From BOG-1184 sp964651515 (GTDB taxonomy: Bacteria; Fibrobacterota; Chitinivibrionia; Chitinivibrionales; Chitinispirillaceae): a DNA stretch of 64,000 nucleotides. Both the position numbers and the translations under genes were made by a program. The DNA is taken from positions 1-64,000 of the forward strand of contig CAZYYB010000004.1 of the NCBI GenBank assembly GCA_964651515.1, given 5' to 3'. Shown piece after piece: positions 35,823 through 44,701 of the stretch. The notes under the pieces are model-generated. The model did no database searches. It was not told the DNA's origin and was given only the letters and a program-made list of their open reading frames with translations. The stretch's first letter is position 1; every line of letters starts with the position of its first letter.

Positions 35823-38054
35823 TCACCTGGTCGCCGGTGCGAGGACGGCCCAATCGTTTCCCGTGAAAAACAGTCGGGAGGCGGTTTTTGCGCCCCTGGC
35901 GGCGGCGAAATAAACGCCGCGGGCGACCCTTCTGCCGTCGTCATCGATGCCGTCCCAGTGGAGGGTGGTCGCGCCCCGGCCGACTCTGCCCGTGACGTCC
36001 TGCCTGATTATCCTGCCCGCGATGTCGAATATGGTAAAGGCCGCCGGTACCGCTCTGGTACTACCGGATTGCGGCGTCAGCCTCACCGCCGTGCCGCCGG
36101 GAACCCAATCCGTCGTGTCTTCGGTGCCGCCCATATCGAAGGTATTGATCGAGCCGGCGGGCAGGGTCAGGGTCACGGCGCTGTTTCCTATTTGTATGCT
36201 TGTCGCGATGGCGGTATCCGCGCTGTTGGCAATGAGCGTAATGACGGTGCCGTCCGGGTTTTTAAATGCCAGCGGCCATAACGCCGCGTTGCCGGTTGAG
36301 ACCGGCATTCGCACCGCCCCCTGCTTTATATAATAGCTGAAATGCTTCATCACGAAAAATTCGGGATTATACGTAACGGTCCCGGTCGAACTGGTAATGG
36401 TTATCATGGAATTCTGGTAGCGCGGGATCCATGGCACGAAGGCGGGGTCAACGTTCAATATCATATTCCAGTTTTGATAGGAGTTCGCGCCTTTTTGAAA
36501 GTAAGGATACATATAGGAGCAGTACATGTCCATTGCATCGGTCCAGCTGTTGGCGCCTGTATGGCACATGTTTTCAGTCTCCCATGCCCGCAGATGCAGC
36601 GAAGAGTCGGCGGCGAGCATCTGCCCCATCGCCGTATAGCCGCCCCACTGGAAGCCGGCGCCGCGAACGAGGCGATTCAGCGAATCGTACAGCCAGGGCG
36701 CCAGATCATCGGCGGAATCGCTTATATTGTACGTCCCCATCCAGAGTTCCGCAGTGATCCCGTGCGTACTGAAATCCCGGGAGAGATAGTTGCGGGTGAA
36801 ATTCCACAACCGGGCTCCGGTCCATTGGCAGGAGGGGTGGCCCGGTATGACGACATCCAATTCGTTCTGAGGAAAAACCGCCATTATTGAAATGCCGACG
36901 CTGTCGAATGCCTGGACGAATTTTCTCAGGTAAACGGCATAGGAGGCAAGGCTCTGGGAGTCCTGTTTCATCTGGCTGACGGCGGTGTCGTTGATGTCGG
37001 AGGAATCCGACGGGATTCCTCCTTCCGCTATGATCCGATTCACGAGTGAATCGTTGATGCCCACGGTGGTGCCCTGCCAGGTGCCGGTCGTTTTTAACCA
37101 CGACGGCGGCGTCCAGGGTGAGGAGTAAATCATCAGGTTTTTCTGGTACTTCATGGCCTCTTTGATATAGGGGATATTGTACCGAAGGTCATGGGCGACC
37201 GAAAAATATCGCATTGAGAAATCGTTGGCGGAATCGTCGAGGGAGGTGCTGTCGACGCTGAAGTCGCTCATGCCGATGGGGCAGCGGCCGATCGTAAATT
37301 TGCAGCCGGTTGAGGTATCGAACAGCGCCCGCATTATGCTGTCTTTTGCGGAGGGTGCAATCTCCTGTAATGAAACCCAGCCGATATCGTTGAAAGCGCC
37401 CCCGAAACCGTCGATGCGCTGGAGCAGCGAGGCGGTATCGATGATGACGGCGGTCGTGCCGGTTGCGGCCGGGGCCGAAGCGGAATCGGGACCGAACTGC
37501 AGGGTGCCCCGGTAACGACCGATGGCGCCGGCCGTGCTTTGACGCCAGCCGGTGACGGAGATCCCCCGGACCGGATACAGCTTGAACCATTCGAGGCTGA
37601 AGAGGGTGCCGCCATCGCCGGTAAAGACGAGATAGAGAGTGTGGATGCCCGAGACTCCATTGACGGCGCAGGCTTTCGACGTCCAGGTCTGGGAGCCGCC
37701 GGTCGACGGCCGCACCTCGCAGGTGCCGACAAGGGTGCCGCCGGGATTGTCGAGATGCAGTTCGATCCCGCCGCCCCCGCCGGCGCTTGCCACGCGCGCT
37801 TCAAAGCATTGCATGCCGCTTCCAAAATCGACATTCTGGAATTGAAGATAATTGCCGTTACGGATGGCGGTTACGTCCCGGCCGCCTTCGGCGCAGTTCT
37901 CGTTCAGCGTACCCGACCGTCCGGAACAGGTCGCTGCACCGATAACGACCGGCTGTGGAATGCCGGCGGCCGCCATAACCGCCGCGACAGGGAGCAGCAG
38001 AACGATGCCGTCAAGGATACCGGCCGTACCGGAGAAAGCCGCTCTGATTTTCAT
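35823..38054 (-). CDS. Secreted CBM6-GH30 glycoside hydrolase with C-terminal sorting-like tail
   Basis: About 743 residues. A signal peptide (ILDGIVLLLPVAAVMAAAGIP) is followed by a CBM6-type carbohydrate-binding domain (GNYLQFQNVDFGSGMQCFEARVAS, HTLYLVFTGDGGTLFSLEWFKL). The GH30 barrel starts at RIDGFGGAFNDIGWVSLQEI. The acid/base glutamate is likely in VFPQNELD and the nucleophile in LRAWETENMCH. The C-terminus (AFTIFDIAGRIIRQDVTGR...GVYFAAARGAKTASRLFFTG) is an FlgD-Ig/type IX-like tail shared with other hydrolases here. GH30 includes glucosylceramidase, beta-1,6-glucanase and xylanase activities; which applies is open. The start at 38054 has GGAGG eight bases upstream. Confidence 0.88.
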   Translation of the reverse strand: MKIRAAFSGTAGILDGIVLLLPVAAVMAAAGIPQPVVIGAATCSGRSGTLNENCAEGGRDVTAIRNGNYLQFQNVDFGSGMQCFEARVASAGGGGGIELHLDNPGGTLVGTCEVRPSTGGSQTWTSKACAVNGVSGIHTLYLVFTGDGGTLFSLEWFKLYPVRGISVTGWRQSTAGAIGRYRGTLQFGPDSASAPAATGTTAVIIDTASLLQRIDGFGGAFNDIGWVSLQEIAPSAKDSIMRALFDTSTGCKFTIGRCPIGMSDFSVDSTSLDDSANDFSMRYFSVAHDLRYNIPYIKEAMKYQKNLMIYSSPWTPPSWLKTTGTWQGTTVGINDSLVNRIIAEGGIPSDSSDINDTAVSQMKQDSQSLASYAVYLRKFVQAFDSVGISIMAVFPQNELDVVIPGHPSCQWTGARLWNFTRNYLSRDFSTHGITAELWMGTYNISDSADDLAPWLYDSLNRLVRGAGFQWGGYTAMGQMLAADSSLHLRAWETENMCHTGANSWTDAMDMYCSYMYPYFQKGANSYQNWNMILNVDPAFVPWIPRYQNSMITITSSTGTVTYNPEFFVMKHFSYYIKQGAVRMPVSTGNAALWPLAFKNPDGTVITLIANSADTAIATSIQIGNSAVTLTLPAGSINTFDMGGTEDTTDWVPGGTAVRLTPQSGSTRAVPAAFTIFDIAGRIIRQDVTGRVGRGATTLHWDGIDDDGRRVARGVYFAAARGAKTASRLFFTGNDWAVLAPATR

Positions 38055-38363
38055 GGGTGCGCCTCCGGAAGGCTGAAGAGCCATCGGTGAGAAAAAGGGA
38101 AAGGAGTAACGTCCGATTTCTCCCGTGAACGCACCCCGGCAATAAATGTAGTTTGCGGTAAATATAGCCGTCAAGATTCGTGTTTGAACGGACATTGCGG
38201 GTAAATTACCGGTAAGCCCCGCTCCCGTACCCGGCCCTCGATGCCGGGACGATTTTGCCGGATCGCTGCATCTGCTATATTAGTGAACGGTTCCCCGACG
38301 CGGACACCGGCCATTGCCGGATCGGGGACGAAACCCCATGGTACCCGGAGGGGCGCTGGAGGG
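38055..38363. other. Divergent promoter region, no gene
   Basis: 309 bases between the divergent GH30 and MarC genes. No coding frame or clear terminator was seen. AT-rich patches near 38140-38170 are the likely site of the GH30 promoter. Confidence 0.4.
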
Positions 38364-38966
38364 ATGGTGCAACTTCATTTCAAGGCATTCTGGCTCTGCT
38401 TTGTTCCGCTTTTCGTAGCGGTCGATGCACTCGGCGTACTGCCGATATTTGCTTCACTCGTCGGCGCGGCCGAAACGGGGCAGGTGAATCGCCTCATCCG
38501 GACGTCGATCGTCACGGCTCTCTGCGTTGCCATCCCCTTCATTTTTCTCGGAGAGTGGGTGTTGCGGCTTCTGGGCATCACGGTTGCCGACTTCATGATC
38601 GCCGGGGGGCTCATCCTGCTCATGCTCTCGATCCGCGACCTCTTGTCTACTGAAAAGCGGTCGGTTGCGGCCAACCTGGAGGAGCTTGGACCGGTCCCGC
38701 TCGGGGTGCCCCTCATCGTCGGTCCGGCGGTTCTGACCACGATCATGCTCCTTGTCCGGACCCATGGTTTTGTGCTCACCGCCGTCGCGACGGTCATCAA
38801 CATCGGCATCGCCGGCCTTATCTTCATTTTTTCGGGGAGAATCATGCGCTTCATGGGGGCCGGAGGTTCGCAGATCGCCTCCAAGATAGCCAACCTGCTG
38901 CTTGCCGCCATAGCGATCATGCTGATTCGCAAAGGAATCGTCATCCTCCTTAACCGGAATCTCTGA
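38364..38966 (+). CDS. MarC-family integral membrane protein
   Basis: About 200 residues with six transmembrane helices, matching the MarC/YchE/YhgN family in length and motifs: FKAFWLCFVPLFVAVDALGVLPIFASLV at the N-terminus, a central FMIAGGLILLMLSIRDLLS, and PVPLGVPLIVGPAVLTTIMLL, the conserved PL..P.I.GP signature. The family is linked to unknown transport and was once thought to affect antibiotic resistance. I chose ATG 38364 over upstream in-frame codons because it opens the family's usual N-terminus; GGAGGGG lies ten bases before it. folC starts 16 bases after its stop. Confidence 0.88.
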   Translation: MVQLHFKAFWLCFVPLFVAVDALGVLPIFASLVGAAETGQVNRLIRTSIVTALCVAIPFIFLGEWVLRLLGITVADFMIAGGLILLMLSIRDLLSTEKRSVAANLEELGPVPLGVPLIVGPAVLTTIMLLVRTHGFVLTAVATVINIGIAGLIFIFSGRIMRFMGAGGSQIASKIANLLLAAIAIMLIRKGIVILLNRNL

Positions 38967-38981
38967 GCCCGGACATCAATC

Positions 38982-40262
38982 GTGGAACGCGCCTCGACAA
39001 TACGGGACCACCTCTTCAGCCTCACCACGCTCGGCATCAAATACGATCTCGACCGCATGATCGCCGCCGCCGCCGCCGCCGGCAACCCGCAGAACGGCTA
39101 TCCCAGCCTGCACGTAGCCGGGACAAACGGCAAGGGATCGGTGTGCACGTTCCTCGACTCCGCCCTGCGCGCCTGCGGCCGGAAAACCGGCCTCTTCATA
39201 TCGCCCCACCTGGTTCGCTTCGAGGAGCGCTTCCTGATCGACGGCTCTCCCGTCGGCGAGTCATCCTGGCTTTCGGCGTACGACTCGCTGCGTCCGGTGA
39301 TCGACGATATGCAATTGACCTTTTTCGAAGCGACGACGCTCATGGCGTTCGAAATTTTCAAACGGGAGCGGGTCGACTGGGCGGTGTTCGAAACCGGTCT
39401 CGGCGGACGTCTCGACGCGACGAACGTCGTGACGCCCCGCGTGTCGGTGATCGCCCGGCTTGCCATGGATCACGCCGACTATCTGGGCGACGATCTGCCC
39501 TCTATCGCGGGGGAGAAACTCGGGATCGTCAAAGACCGCGTTCCGCTTGTCATGGCCCGGCCCGGTGAAGCGGAGGTGACCGCGCTCGCGGAAGGAATAT
39601 GCCGGGAGCGGCGGGCGCCGCTGCGACTTGTCGATACGGGAGATGCCTCCGGAGTCGAAATCGACGATCACGGCGCCGCCTTCACCTTCGAGGGGCGGGC
39701 ATACCGCATCAACCTTCCGGGCGACTACCAGGTGGGGAATGCGCTCCTCGCCCTGAGCGCCCTCGCTGCGGCCGGGATCGACGACCACAATGCAATCGCG
39801 GCAGGCATGGAAAAAACCCGGCTGCCGGGCCGGTTTCAGGTCGTCGGCGTGCACGGGCGCCGGATCGTCTTCGATGTCGGGCATAATCCGAATGCGGCGG
39901 AGTCGTTCTGCCGGGCGCTGGAACGCTCCTTTCGGGGCGGGTCGGGGCGAGCTCCCTCCTCCCTCTGCATCGTTCTGGGCATCATGAAAGACAAGGATTT
40001 TGCCGGGATGCTGCCGCACTATGCGCGCTGCGCCGACCGGCTGATCCTTACCAGGCCCGCGACCGGCCGTGCGGCGGCAACCGCGGACCTTCGACGCGCG
40101 CTGCCGTCCTGTTTTACGGGTGCGTGTCTCGAATGCGGGAGCGTTGCCGGGGCGGTGGATCGTGCTCGTGACGGGCAGGAGGACGGTATCGTCATTGCCG
40201 GGTCGTTTTTTACGGTGGGGGAGGCGATGCGGCATCTGGGAATCGAACCGTATCCGGGATAG
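38982..40262 (+). CDS. folC: Bifunctional folylpolyglutamate/dihydrofolate synthase
   Basis: ATP-dependent addition of glutamate to (dihydro)folate. The product is 426 residues, the normal length. Motifs are the P-loop region HVAGTNGKGSVCTFLDSALRA, the DHFS-type SPHLVRFEERFLIDG, TFFEATTLMAFEIF, ETGLGGRLDATNVV and AIARLAMDHADYLGDDL. The C-terminal ligase domain starts LPGRFQVVGVHGRRIVFDVGHNPNAAESF. Translation begins with GTG at 38982; no ATG fits the conserved N-terminus. It follows MarC closely on the same strand and probably shares its transcript. Confidence 0.94.
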   Translation: MERASTIRDHLFSLTTLGIKYDLDRMIAAAAAAGNPQNGYPSLHVAGTNGKGSVCTFLDSALRACGRKTGLFISPHLVRFEERFLIDGSPVGESSWLSAYDSLRPVIDDMQLTFFEATTLMAFEIFKRERVDWAVFETGLGGRLDATNVVTPRVSVIARLAMDHADYLGDDLPSIAGEKLGIVKDRVPLVMARPGEAEVTALAEGICRERRAPLRLVDTGDASGVEIDDHGAAFTFEGRAYRINLPGDYQVGNALLALSALAAAGIDDHNAIAAGMEKTRLPGRFQVVGVHGRRIVFDVGHNPNAAESFCRALERSFRGGSGRAPSSLCIVLGIMKDKDFAGMLPHYARCADRLILTRPATGRAAATADLRRALPSCFTGACLECGSVAGAVDRARDGQEDGIVIAGSFFTVGEAMRHLGIEPYPG

Positions 40263-40285
40263 AGGAGGACTCCGAAAAAAACATT

Positions 40286-40405
40286 ATGCATATCTCCGTT
40301 ATTCTCGCCCACCCCGATACGACCAGCTTCAACCACGCCATTGCAAACGCTATGGACCTTAAAACCATCTTCTCCTACGAATTGGAGATCGAAAAAAAGT
40401 TTTGA
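40286..40405 (+). pseudogene. Remnant of a flavodoxin-like NAD(P)H oxidoreductase gene
   Basis: A 39-codon frame that starts MHISVILAHPDTTSFNHAIA. This is the N-terminal phosphate-binding stretch of NAD(P)H:quinone oxidoreductases of the KefF/MdaB/flavodoxin_2 type (HPxxxSFNxAIA). After about residue 24 the similarity is lost and the frame reads DLKTIFSYELEIEKKF and stops, where the full enzyme would continue for about 170 residues. GAGGAG lies upstream, at a long distance. It sits between folC and the convergent Yip1-like gene, so the rest was probably deleted. A true 39-residue peptide is the less likely alternative. Confidence 0.6.
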
Positions 40406-40475
40406 AGAAAATCGCATGGATTTTTCTCCTCCAGGTTTAAAAAAACGGCAACAGGACGGTGGGGATGGCGGTTTC

Positions 40476-41243
40476 CTACCGATGGAGGAACTTCAGAAGG
40501 TCCGGCTGGGCCCCGCCGACCATGGTAATCGCCGCAACGACGATGATCAGGATGAGGGCAAGGAGCACGGAGACAACCACCAGCGGCAGCAGCAGCGCGG
40601 CCGCGGCGCGGGCCCGGCTGATACCGTGCACGACATGGAGCCCGGTTATTGTCAGGTAAATCCAGGCGATTAATGAGAGAAATGGGCCGATGACCGGGAT
40701 CCATTCAAAAATCCGGGCGCCCCCCGCATAGCACAAGGTTTGAAAGGTCAATGCCAGGGGTTTGGGCCTGCTGCCGCTTATTTTAAGCATGAGCTGCACA
40801 TAAGCCGCCCCGATTCCGTACTGCATGACCAGAATGAGCGGGCTCAGGATGAGGACGGCCGGAGCGGCGCGGTCGGCGTGACCATAGAGGCCGCTGTCGC
40901 CGAAAAGCGATGCAACCGACCACGGCAGAAGCGCGGATATGCCGACGGCGAGAAGCGTGCCGATGCTTCCCATGACCAGGCCGTAAACGAGCGCCCGGTG
41001 CGAGGGTTCGCGTGTCCCGATCCGGGAGAAAAAGACCTCGGGCCGGACAATGGAGTCGTAGAGTGCCTGCACATATGAGGTAAGGGGCATGTCCGGGGAA
41101 CATGACGAACCTTCAGGGGGAGCCGCCCGGTTTTTCCCCGGATACCCGGCAGGATCGGTTCCGGCGGCGCAGGCGCCGCAGAGCGGGCAGGCGGCCGCCA
41201 GCGCGTAATCGTTTGTCTGAAATCCGCAATGGGAACACTTCAT
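40476..41243 (-). CDS. Zinc-ribbon plus Yip1-domain membrane protein
   Basis: About 255 residues. The N-terminus has a CxxC...CxxC zinc ribbon (KCSHCGFQTNDYALAAACPLCGAC), followed by a linker and a Yip1-type membrane domain with about five helices: a conserved entry SIVRPEVFFSRIG, ALVYGLVMGSIGTLLAVGI, the core PLALTFQTLCYAGGARIFEWIPVIGPFLSLIAWIYLTITGLHVVHGISRARA, and a last helix at LLPLVVVSVLLALILIIVV. This architecture is common in diderm bacteria and its function is unknown. The ATG at 41243 starts the zinc ribbon directly; upstream codons are not protein-like. It is divergent from the TPR gene. Confidence 0.85.
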   Translation of the reverse strand: MKCSHCGFQTNDYALAAACPLCGACAAGTDPAGYPGKNRAAPPEGSSCSPDMPLTSYVQALYDSIVRPEVFFSRIGTREPSHRALVYGLVMGSIGTLLAVGISALLPWSVASLFGDSGLYGHADRAAPAVLILSPLILVMQYGIGAAYVQLMLKISGSRPKPLALTFQTLCYAGGARIFEWIPVIGPFLSLIAWIYLTITGLHVVHGISRARAAAALLLPLVVVSVLLALILIIVVAAITMVGGAQPDLLKFLHR

Positions 41244-41378
41244 CGCAACCGCCTCCCCGGCACACCTGCCGGAACGAAAATACAATCTGCATGCATCCGC
41301 GAAACCGAGATCGTCTCACCCGTCGATCCATCTCCATGCGCGGCAAAATCTGCCTTGAAGCCTGTCCTCATCAATCGT

Positions 41379-42983
41379 ATGATTATGCCTATGACTATGA
41401 AGATCGTTTCCGGCCTCTTGTTTATGGTAATCATTTCGGGTATGTGGATGCCTGCGTTCCCGGAGCCGGCAGCGGCCGGGAATATTCATTACAGCCTCGG
41501 GCTTAAGTATAAGGCGGATAAAGAGTATGAGAAGGCCATCGAGGAGTTCCGTAAGGATATCGCCGATTGTCCGCAGGATTTCAATGTGTATTTGCAAATT
41601 GCCGAGATCCGTTCCCTGCAGGGAAATGCGCGGTTGGCCATTGCCGATTTGAATCAGGCCGTTGCCGCCAATCCTCTCTGGGGCCGCGCCCACCGGATGC
41701 TCGCGGCGGCCTATGAGGACGGCGGCGAACTGTCCAAGGCGGTTCGCGAGTATCAATTTTACCGACAGCTCTGCGATTCCGCGGAAGGGGAGAGCGTGCT
41801 GCCGGATCTGGCGCGGCTCGCTGCTAAAATCGGCCGCAGCCCGTCCGGCGATTCGATCGGCAAGGCGGGTCCGCCTCCTGCGGCAATTCCGCATCCCGTG
41901 CAAACGGCGGTCCCGCGACCCGCTGTCGCAGCTTCCACGAAAAACGGCGGTACAGCGGCGCAGAGCGCGAAGCAACTCGGGCATGCAAAGAGCATCGCGG
42001 CGGCGCCCATACCCGAAAAAACGGCGGTTCAGCCGAACCGGGACAGCTCGGCCGATCCGGGGCCGCTGTGCCGGACCATCGAGGTCCGCATCGACTCGCA
42101 GCTTGCCTTGGTGACCGTCGATACGCTCAGTGACGCCGGCCAGACGCTGTTAACCGGGATCCACGAATTCCAGAATGGAGACTATGACGGCGCTCTCGCC
42201 GAATTTAAATCCGCCTCGGCCCGGTATGCCTCGGGTTCGATCGGGGCCCAGTGCGTGTACGATATCGGCGTCTGCTACTACCGGCTCCATCTTTTCCCGG
42301 AGGCTGAAAATCAATTTCAGCAGGTTCTGAGCCGATTCAGCCACGATTCGCTGGCAAGCCGGAGCCTCTTTCTCAAGGCAATGACCTACGGCGAGCGCCG
42401 GGACCCTTCGACCGCGGAACTCCTGCTGCGCGAGTTCCTGACCAACTACCGGAATCACCCCTGGAAAGCGATCGCCTGGATGCGGCTCGGGGATGCCTAC
42501 ATGACCCTGGAGCAGCCCGCACGGGCAATCGATGCCTATTTGAAGGTCCCAGCGTCGACCTCCGACTGCGGGGAGGTGTCGGGCGCATGGTATAAAATCG
42601 GGACCGCGTATGCGGCCATCGGCAATCCGGGCCGCGCCTGTTCGGGGCTCGATTCCGCCATCGCCATCGGGGAACAGTGCAACGCGGCGTGTGTTCCGCA
42701 GGCGTGCTACTGTCTGGGCGACGAAAAATATAAGGCAAAGGAGTACGAGCAGGCGCTCTCCCGCTATCTGCAGGTTGTCTATAAATATCCCGGTTTTCGC
42801 GAAACCCCGTGGGGCCTCTTTCAAATCGGGAATATCCACCGGGCCATGCGTCACTATGCGGAGGCGGTCGAATGGTACAACGGGCTTATAAAGCGATTCC
42901 CGGGTACCTACTGGGCGAAGCAGGCGAAATGGAAACTTGACGATACCGCCTGGGAGCAGGAGTACCTGACGACCAGCCGGTAG
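41379..42983 (+). CDS. Exported TPR protein
   Basis: About 534 residues. A signal peptide (VSGLLFMVIISGMWMPAFPEPAAA) leads into an N-terminal TPR block (IHYSLGLKYKADKEYEKAIEEFRKDI, ARLAIADLNQAVAANPLWGRAHRML). A Pro/Ala-rich linker follows, then a second block of five or more TPRs of CpoB/BamD texture (LTGIHEFQNGDYDGALAEFKSAS, AAQCVYDIGVCYYRLHLFPEAENQFQQVL, VSGAWYKIGTAYAAIGNP). It is presumably periplasmic and acts as a scaffold. The start is uncertain: ATGs at 41379, 41391 and 41397 all precede the signal peptide and none has a strong ribosome site. It immediately precedes the FlgN-like and two-component genes, so a link to flagellar assembly is possible but unproven. Confidence 0.75.
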   Translation: MIMPMTMKIVSGLLFMVIISGMWMPAFPEPAAAGNIHYSLGLKYKADKEYEKAIEEFRKDIADCPQDFNVYLQIAEIRSLQGNARLAIADLNQAVAANPLWGRAHRMLAAAYEDGGELSKAVREYQFYRQLCDSAEGESVLPDLARLAAKIGRSPSGDSIGKAGPPPAAIPHPVQTAVPRPAVAASTKNGGTAAQSAKQLGHAKSIAAAPIPEKTAVQPNRDSSADPGPLCRTIEVRIDSQLALVTVDTLSDAGQTLLTGIHEFQNGDYDGALAEFKSASARYASGSIGAQCVYDIGVCYYRLHLFPEAENQFQQVLSRFSHDSLASRSLFLKAMTYGERRDPSTAELLLREFLTNYRNHPWKAIAWMRLGDAYMTLEQPARAIDAYLKVPASTSDCGEVSGAWYKIGTAYAAIGNPGRACSGLDSAIAIGEQCNAACVPQACYCLGDEKYKAKEYEQALSRYLQVVYKYPGFRETPWGLFQIGNIHRAMRHYAEAVEWYNGLIKRFPGTYWAKQAKWKLDDTAWEQEYLTTSR

Positions 42984-43021
42984 CGACGCGCGCGGTGTTC
43001 CGGTATAAGGGGTTGAATGAA

Positions 43022-43450
43022 GTGAACGGGAATGATACAATGGTAATCCGGCGCTTGACCGGTTCATACCGTCGCCGTGTCGAGAGCTACGACGCACTGG
43101 GCGACATCGTTCTGAAAATACTCGGACGGCTCATTCTCAGCAGGGGAGACTTCTCCGGCGTGAAGTCCGACTTTGAGGAAAAGCAAATCCTGCTGGATCG
43201 GCTGGAGAAGGAACGGGTTGCAACGATGATTGACGTCGAAATCTGGCAAAACCGGAAGAGTTCCTTATCGGGAGAAAAAGAGGCGCAGGAGTTCGACCGG
43301 GAGCTTCTGCGTGCCGAATCCGCCATCCGTCGGTTCCTGGAGGCGGAGGACCAGCTCAAGCGTTACCTTGAACAGCTCGCCGGGCGGAATGCTCCCGCCC
43401 TCGCGTGCGCAGGCGGGGAGACGGAATATGATGACGGCAACGATGCCTGA
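43022..43450 (+). CDS. Small coiled-coil protein, possibly FlgN-like
   Basis: About 142 residues, nearly all alpha-helical. Heptad-rich stretches include SDFEEKQILLDRLEKERVATMIDVEIWQNRKSSL and ELLRAESAIRRFLEAEDQLKRYLEQLAG, followed by an acidic tail. Length and helix content fit flagellar export chaperones of the FlgN type, and the neighbours (a FleS/FleR-like pair) support a motility link, but I see no diagnostic motif. I prefer GTG at 43022 because TAAGGGGT lies nine bases upstream; ATG at 43040 is the alternative. Its end overlaps the kinase start by 23 bases, indicating coupling. Confidence 0.6.
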   Translation: MNGNDTMVIRRLTGSYRRRVESYDALGDIVLKILGRLILSRGDFSGVKSDFEEKQILLDRLEKERVATMIDVEIWQNRKSSLSGEKEAQEFDRELLRAESAIRRFLEAEDQLKRYLEQLAGRNAPALACAGGETEYDDGNDA

Positions 43451-44690
43451 AAAATCGGCTCTCCCGATTGAGCTTTTTGAATCGCTGCAGAAGGCCTTCG
43501 GCGATTTTCAGGTCAGGTCGGAAGACCTCAGCCGGGCCTATGCCGACATGCGGGCCGATTTTAAGAAAGTCAATATTGAACTTGATAAAAAAAATATCGA
43601 GCTGCGGAAGAGCATCGCGGTTCAGGAGGAGACGCGGACCTATCTTACGAGCATTCTGCAAAGTATGGACAATGGGGTCATCGGGATCGATGAAGCGGGA
43701 CTCGTGACGCATTTCAACCGGGCCGCGGCGGAAATTACCGGCTTTGACGCGGATGCCGCACTGGGCAGGTCGTATGAAGAGCTGTTTCGCCGGGACGGCA
43801 GCGAGTCTTCACTGCTTGCAACCCTGCGGGGAGGGGTGTCTCTCAAGCGGGATGAAAAGGTTATCTGGCGCCGGGACGGCCACCCGGTACCGGTATCGTA
43901 TCAGACATCGATCCTGCGCGACCAGGCCGGGCGTTGTCTGGGGGCGGTGGAAATTTTCAGCGACGTTTCGCGGATCAAGGCCCTTGAGGGTGAAATGCAG
44001 CAGGCCAGGACCATGGCGGCACTCGGCGAAATGTCCGCGACCGTTGCGCATGAGATACGGAATCCGCTCGGTGCCATGGGGATGTGGGCGGGACTGCTCG
44101 AACGGGACCTTGCCCCGGGCGATGAGCGCGGCAAGACCCTGAAAAAAATCATCGAAGGTCTTTCCCGGCTCAATAAAATCGTCTCAAACCTCTTGATATA
44201 CACGCGACCGATACGCGCCGAGTTGCGCAAAATGCCCCTGGAAGCGTGCCTTGCGGAGATCGTCGATTTCGTCGAAATCGAAATCGGCAGGCTCGGCCTG
44301 TCCATCGATCTGGTCAAGGAGTGGTCGGCATCGGCTCGAACCTTTGTGCTTGCCGACCCCGAAAAAATAGAACAGGTGGTCATGAACCTCTGTCTCAACG
44401 CCATGCAGGCCATGCCGTCCGGGGGAGTGCTCACGGTCGGCGTGGAAAACAACCCCAGCAAAGAGTCTGAATACGTCTGCTTTGCGGTACGGGATACCGG
44501 AGGCGGTATCACCGAAGCGGACCGACCGAAGATTTTCGATCCATTTTTTACCACCCGGGAGAACGGGACCGGCCTGGGGCTGGCTATCGTAAAGAAATTC
44601 GTGGAATTTCACGCGGGACACATTGATGTACAGAGCGAACCGGCACGCGGTACCGCATTCCGGATATTCCTGCCGAAATTAAAGGAGTAA
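43428..44690 (+). CDS. PAS-domain sensor histidine kinase, NtrB/FleS-like
   Basis: A 420-residue soluble kinase without transmembrane helices. A coiled-coil N-terminus (about 1-70) leads to a PAS domain (YLTSILQSMDNGVIGIDEAGLVTHFNRAAAEITGF), a HisKA with the phospho-acceptor in MSATVAHEIRNPLGAMGMW, and a HATPase with N box (NLCLNAMQAMPSGG), G1 (DTGGGITEADRPKIFDPFFTT) and G2 (GTGLGLAIVKKF). The domain set is that of NtrB, AtoS and flagellar FleS/FlrB. The ATG at 43428 has GGGGAG eight bases upstream. It lies 11 bases upstream of an NtrC-type regulator, its evident partner. The soluble PAS suggests an internal cue such as flagellar assembly state. Confidence 0.88.
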   Translation: MMTATMPEKSALPIELFESLQKAFGDFQVRSEDLSRAYADMRADFKKVNIELDKKNIELRKSIAVQEETRTYLTSILQSMDNGVIGIDEAGLVTHFNRAAAEITGFDADAALGRSYEELFRRDGSESSLLATLRGGVSLKRDEKVIWRRDGHPVPVSYQTSILRDQAGRCLGAVEIFSDVSRIKALEGEMQQARTMAALGEMSATVAHEIRNPLGAMGMWAGLLERDLAPGDERGKTLKKIIEGLSRLNKIVSNLLIYTRPIRAELRKMPLEACLAEIVDFVEIEIGRLGLSIDLVKEWSASARTFVLADPEKIEQVVMNLCLNAMQAMPSGGVLTVGVENNPSKESEYVCFAVRDTGGGITEADRPKIFDPFFTTRENGTGLGLAIVKKFVEFHAGHIDVQSEPARGTAFRIFLPKLKE

Positions 44691-44701
44691 GCGAGGCGAC
44701 A

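Noticed and set aside
40341..40673. 110-codon plus-strand frame opposite the Yip1-like gene
   Set aside because: It is antisense to a well-supported membrane protein, rich in Gly/Gln/Asp, and has no domain signature.
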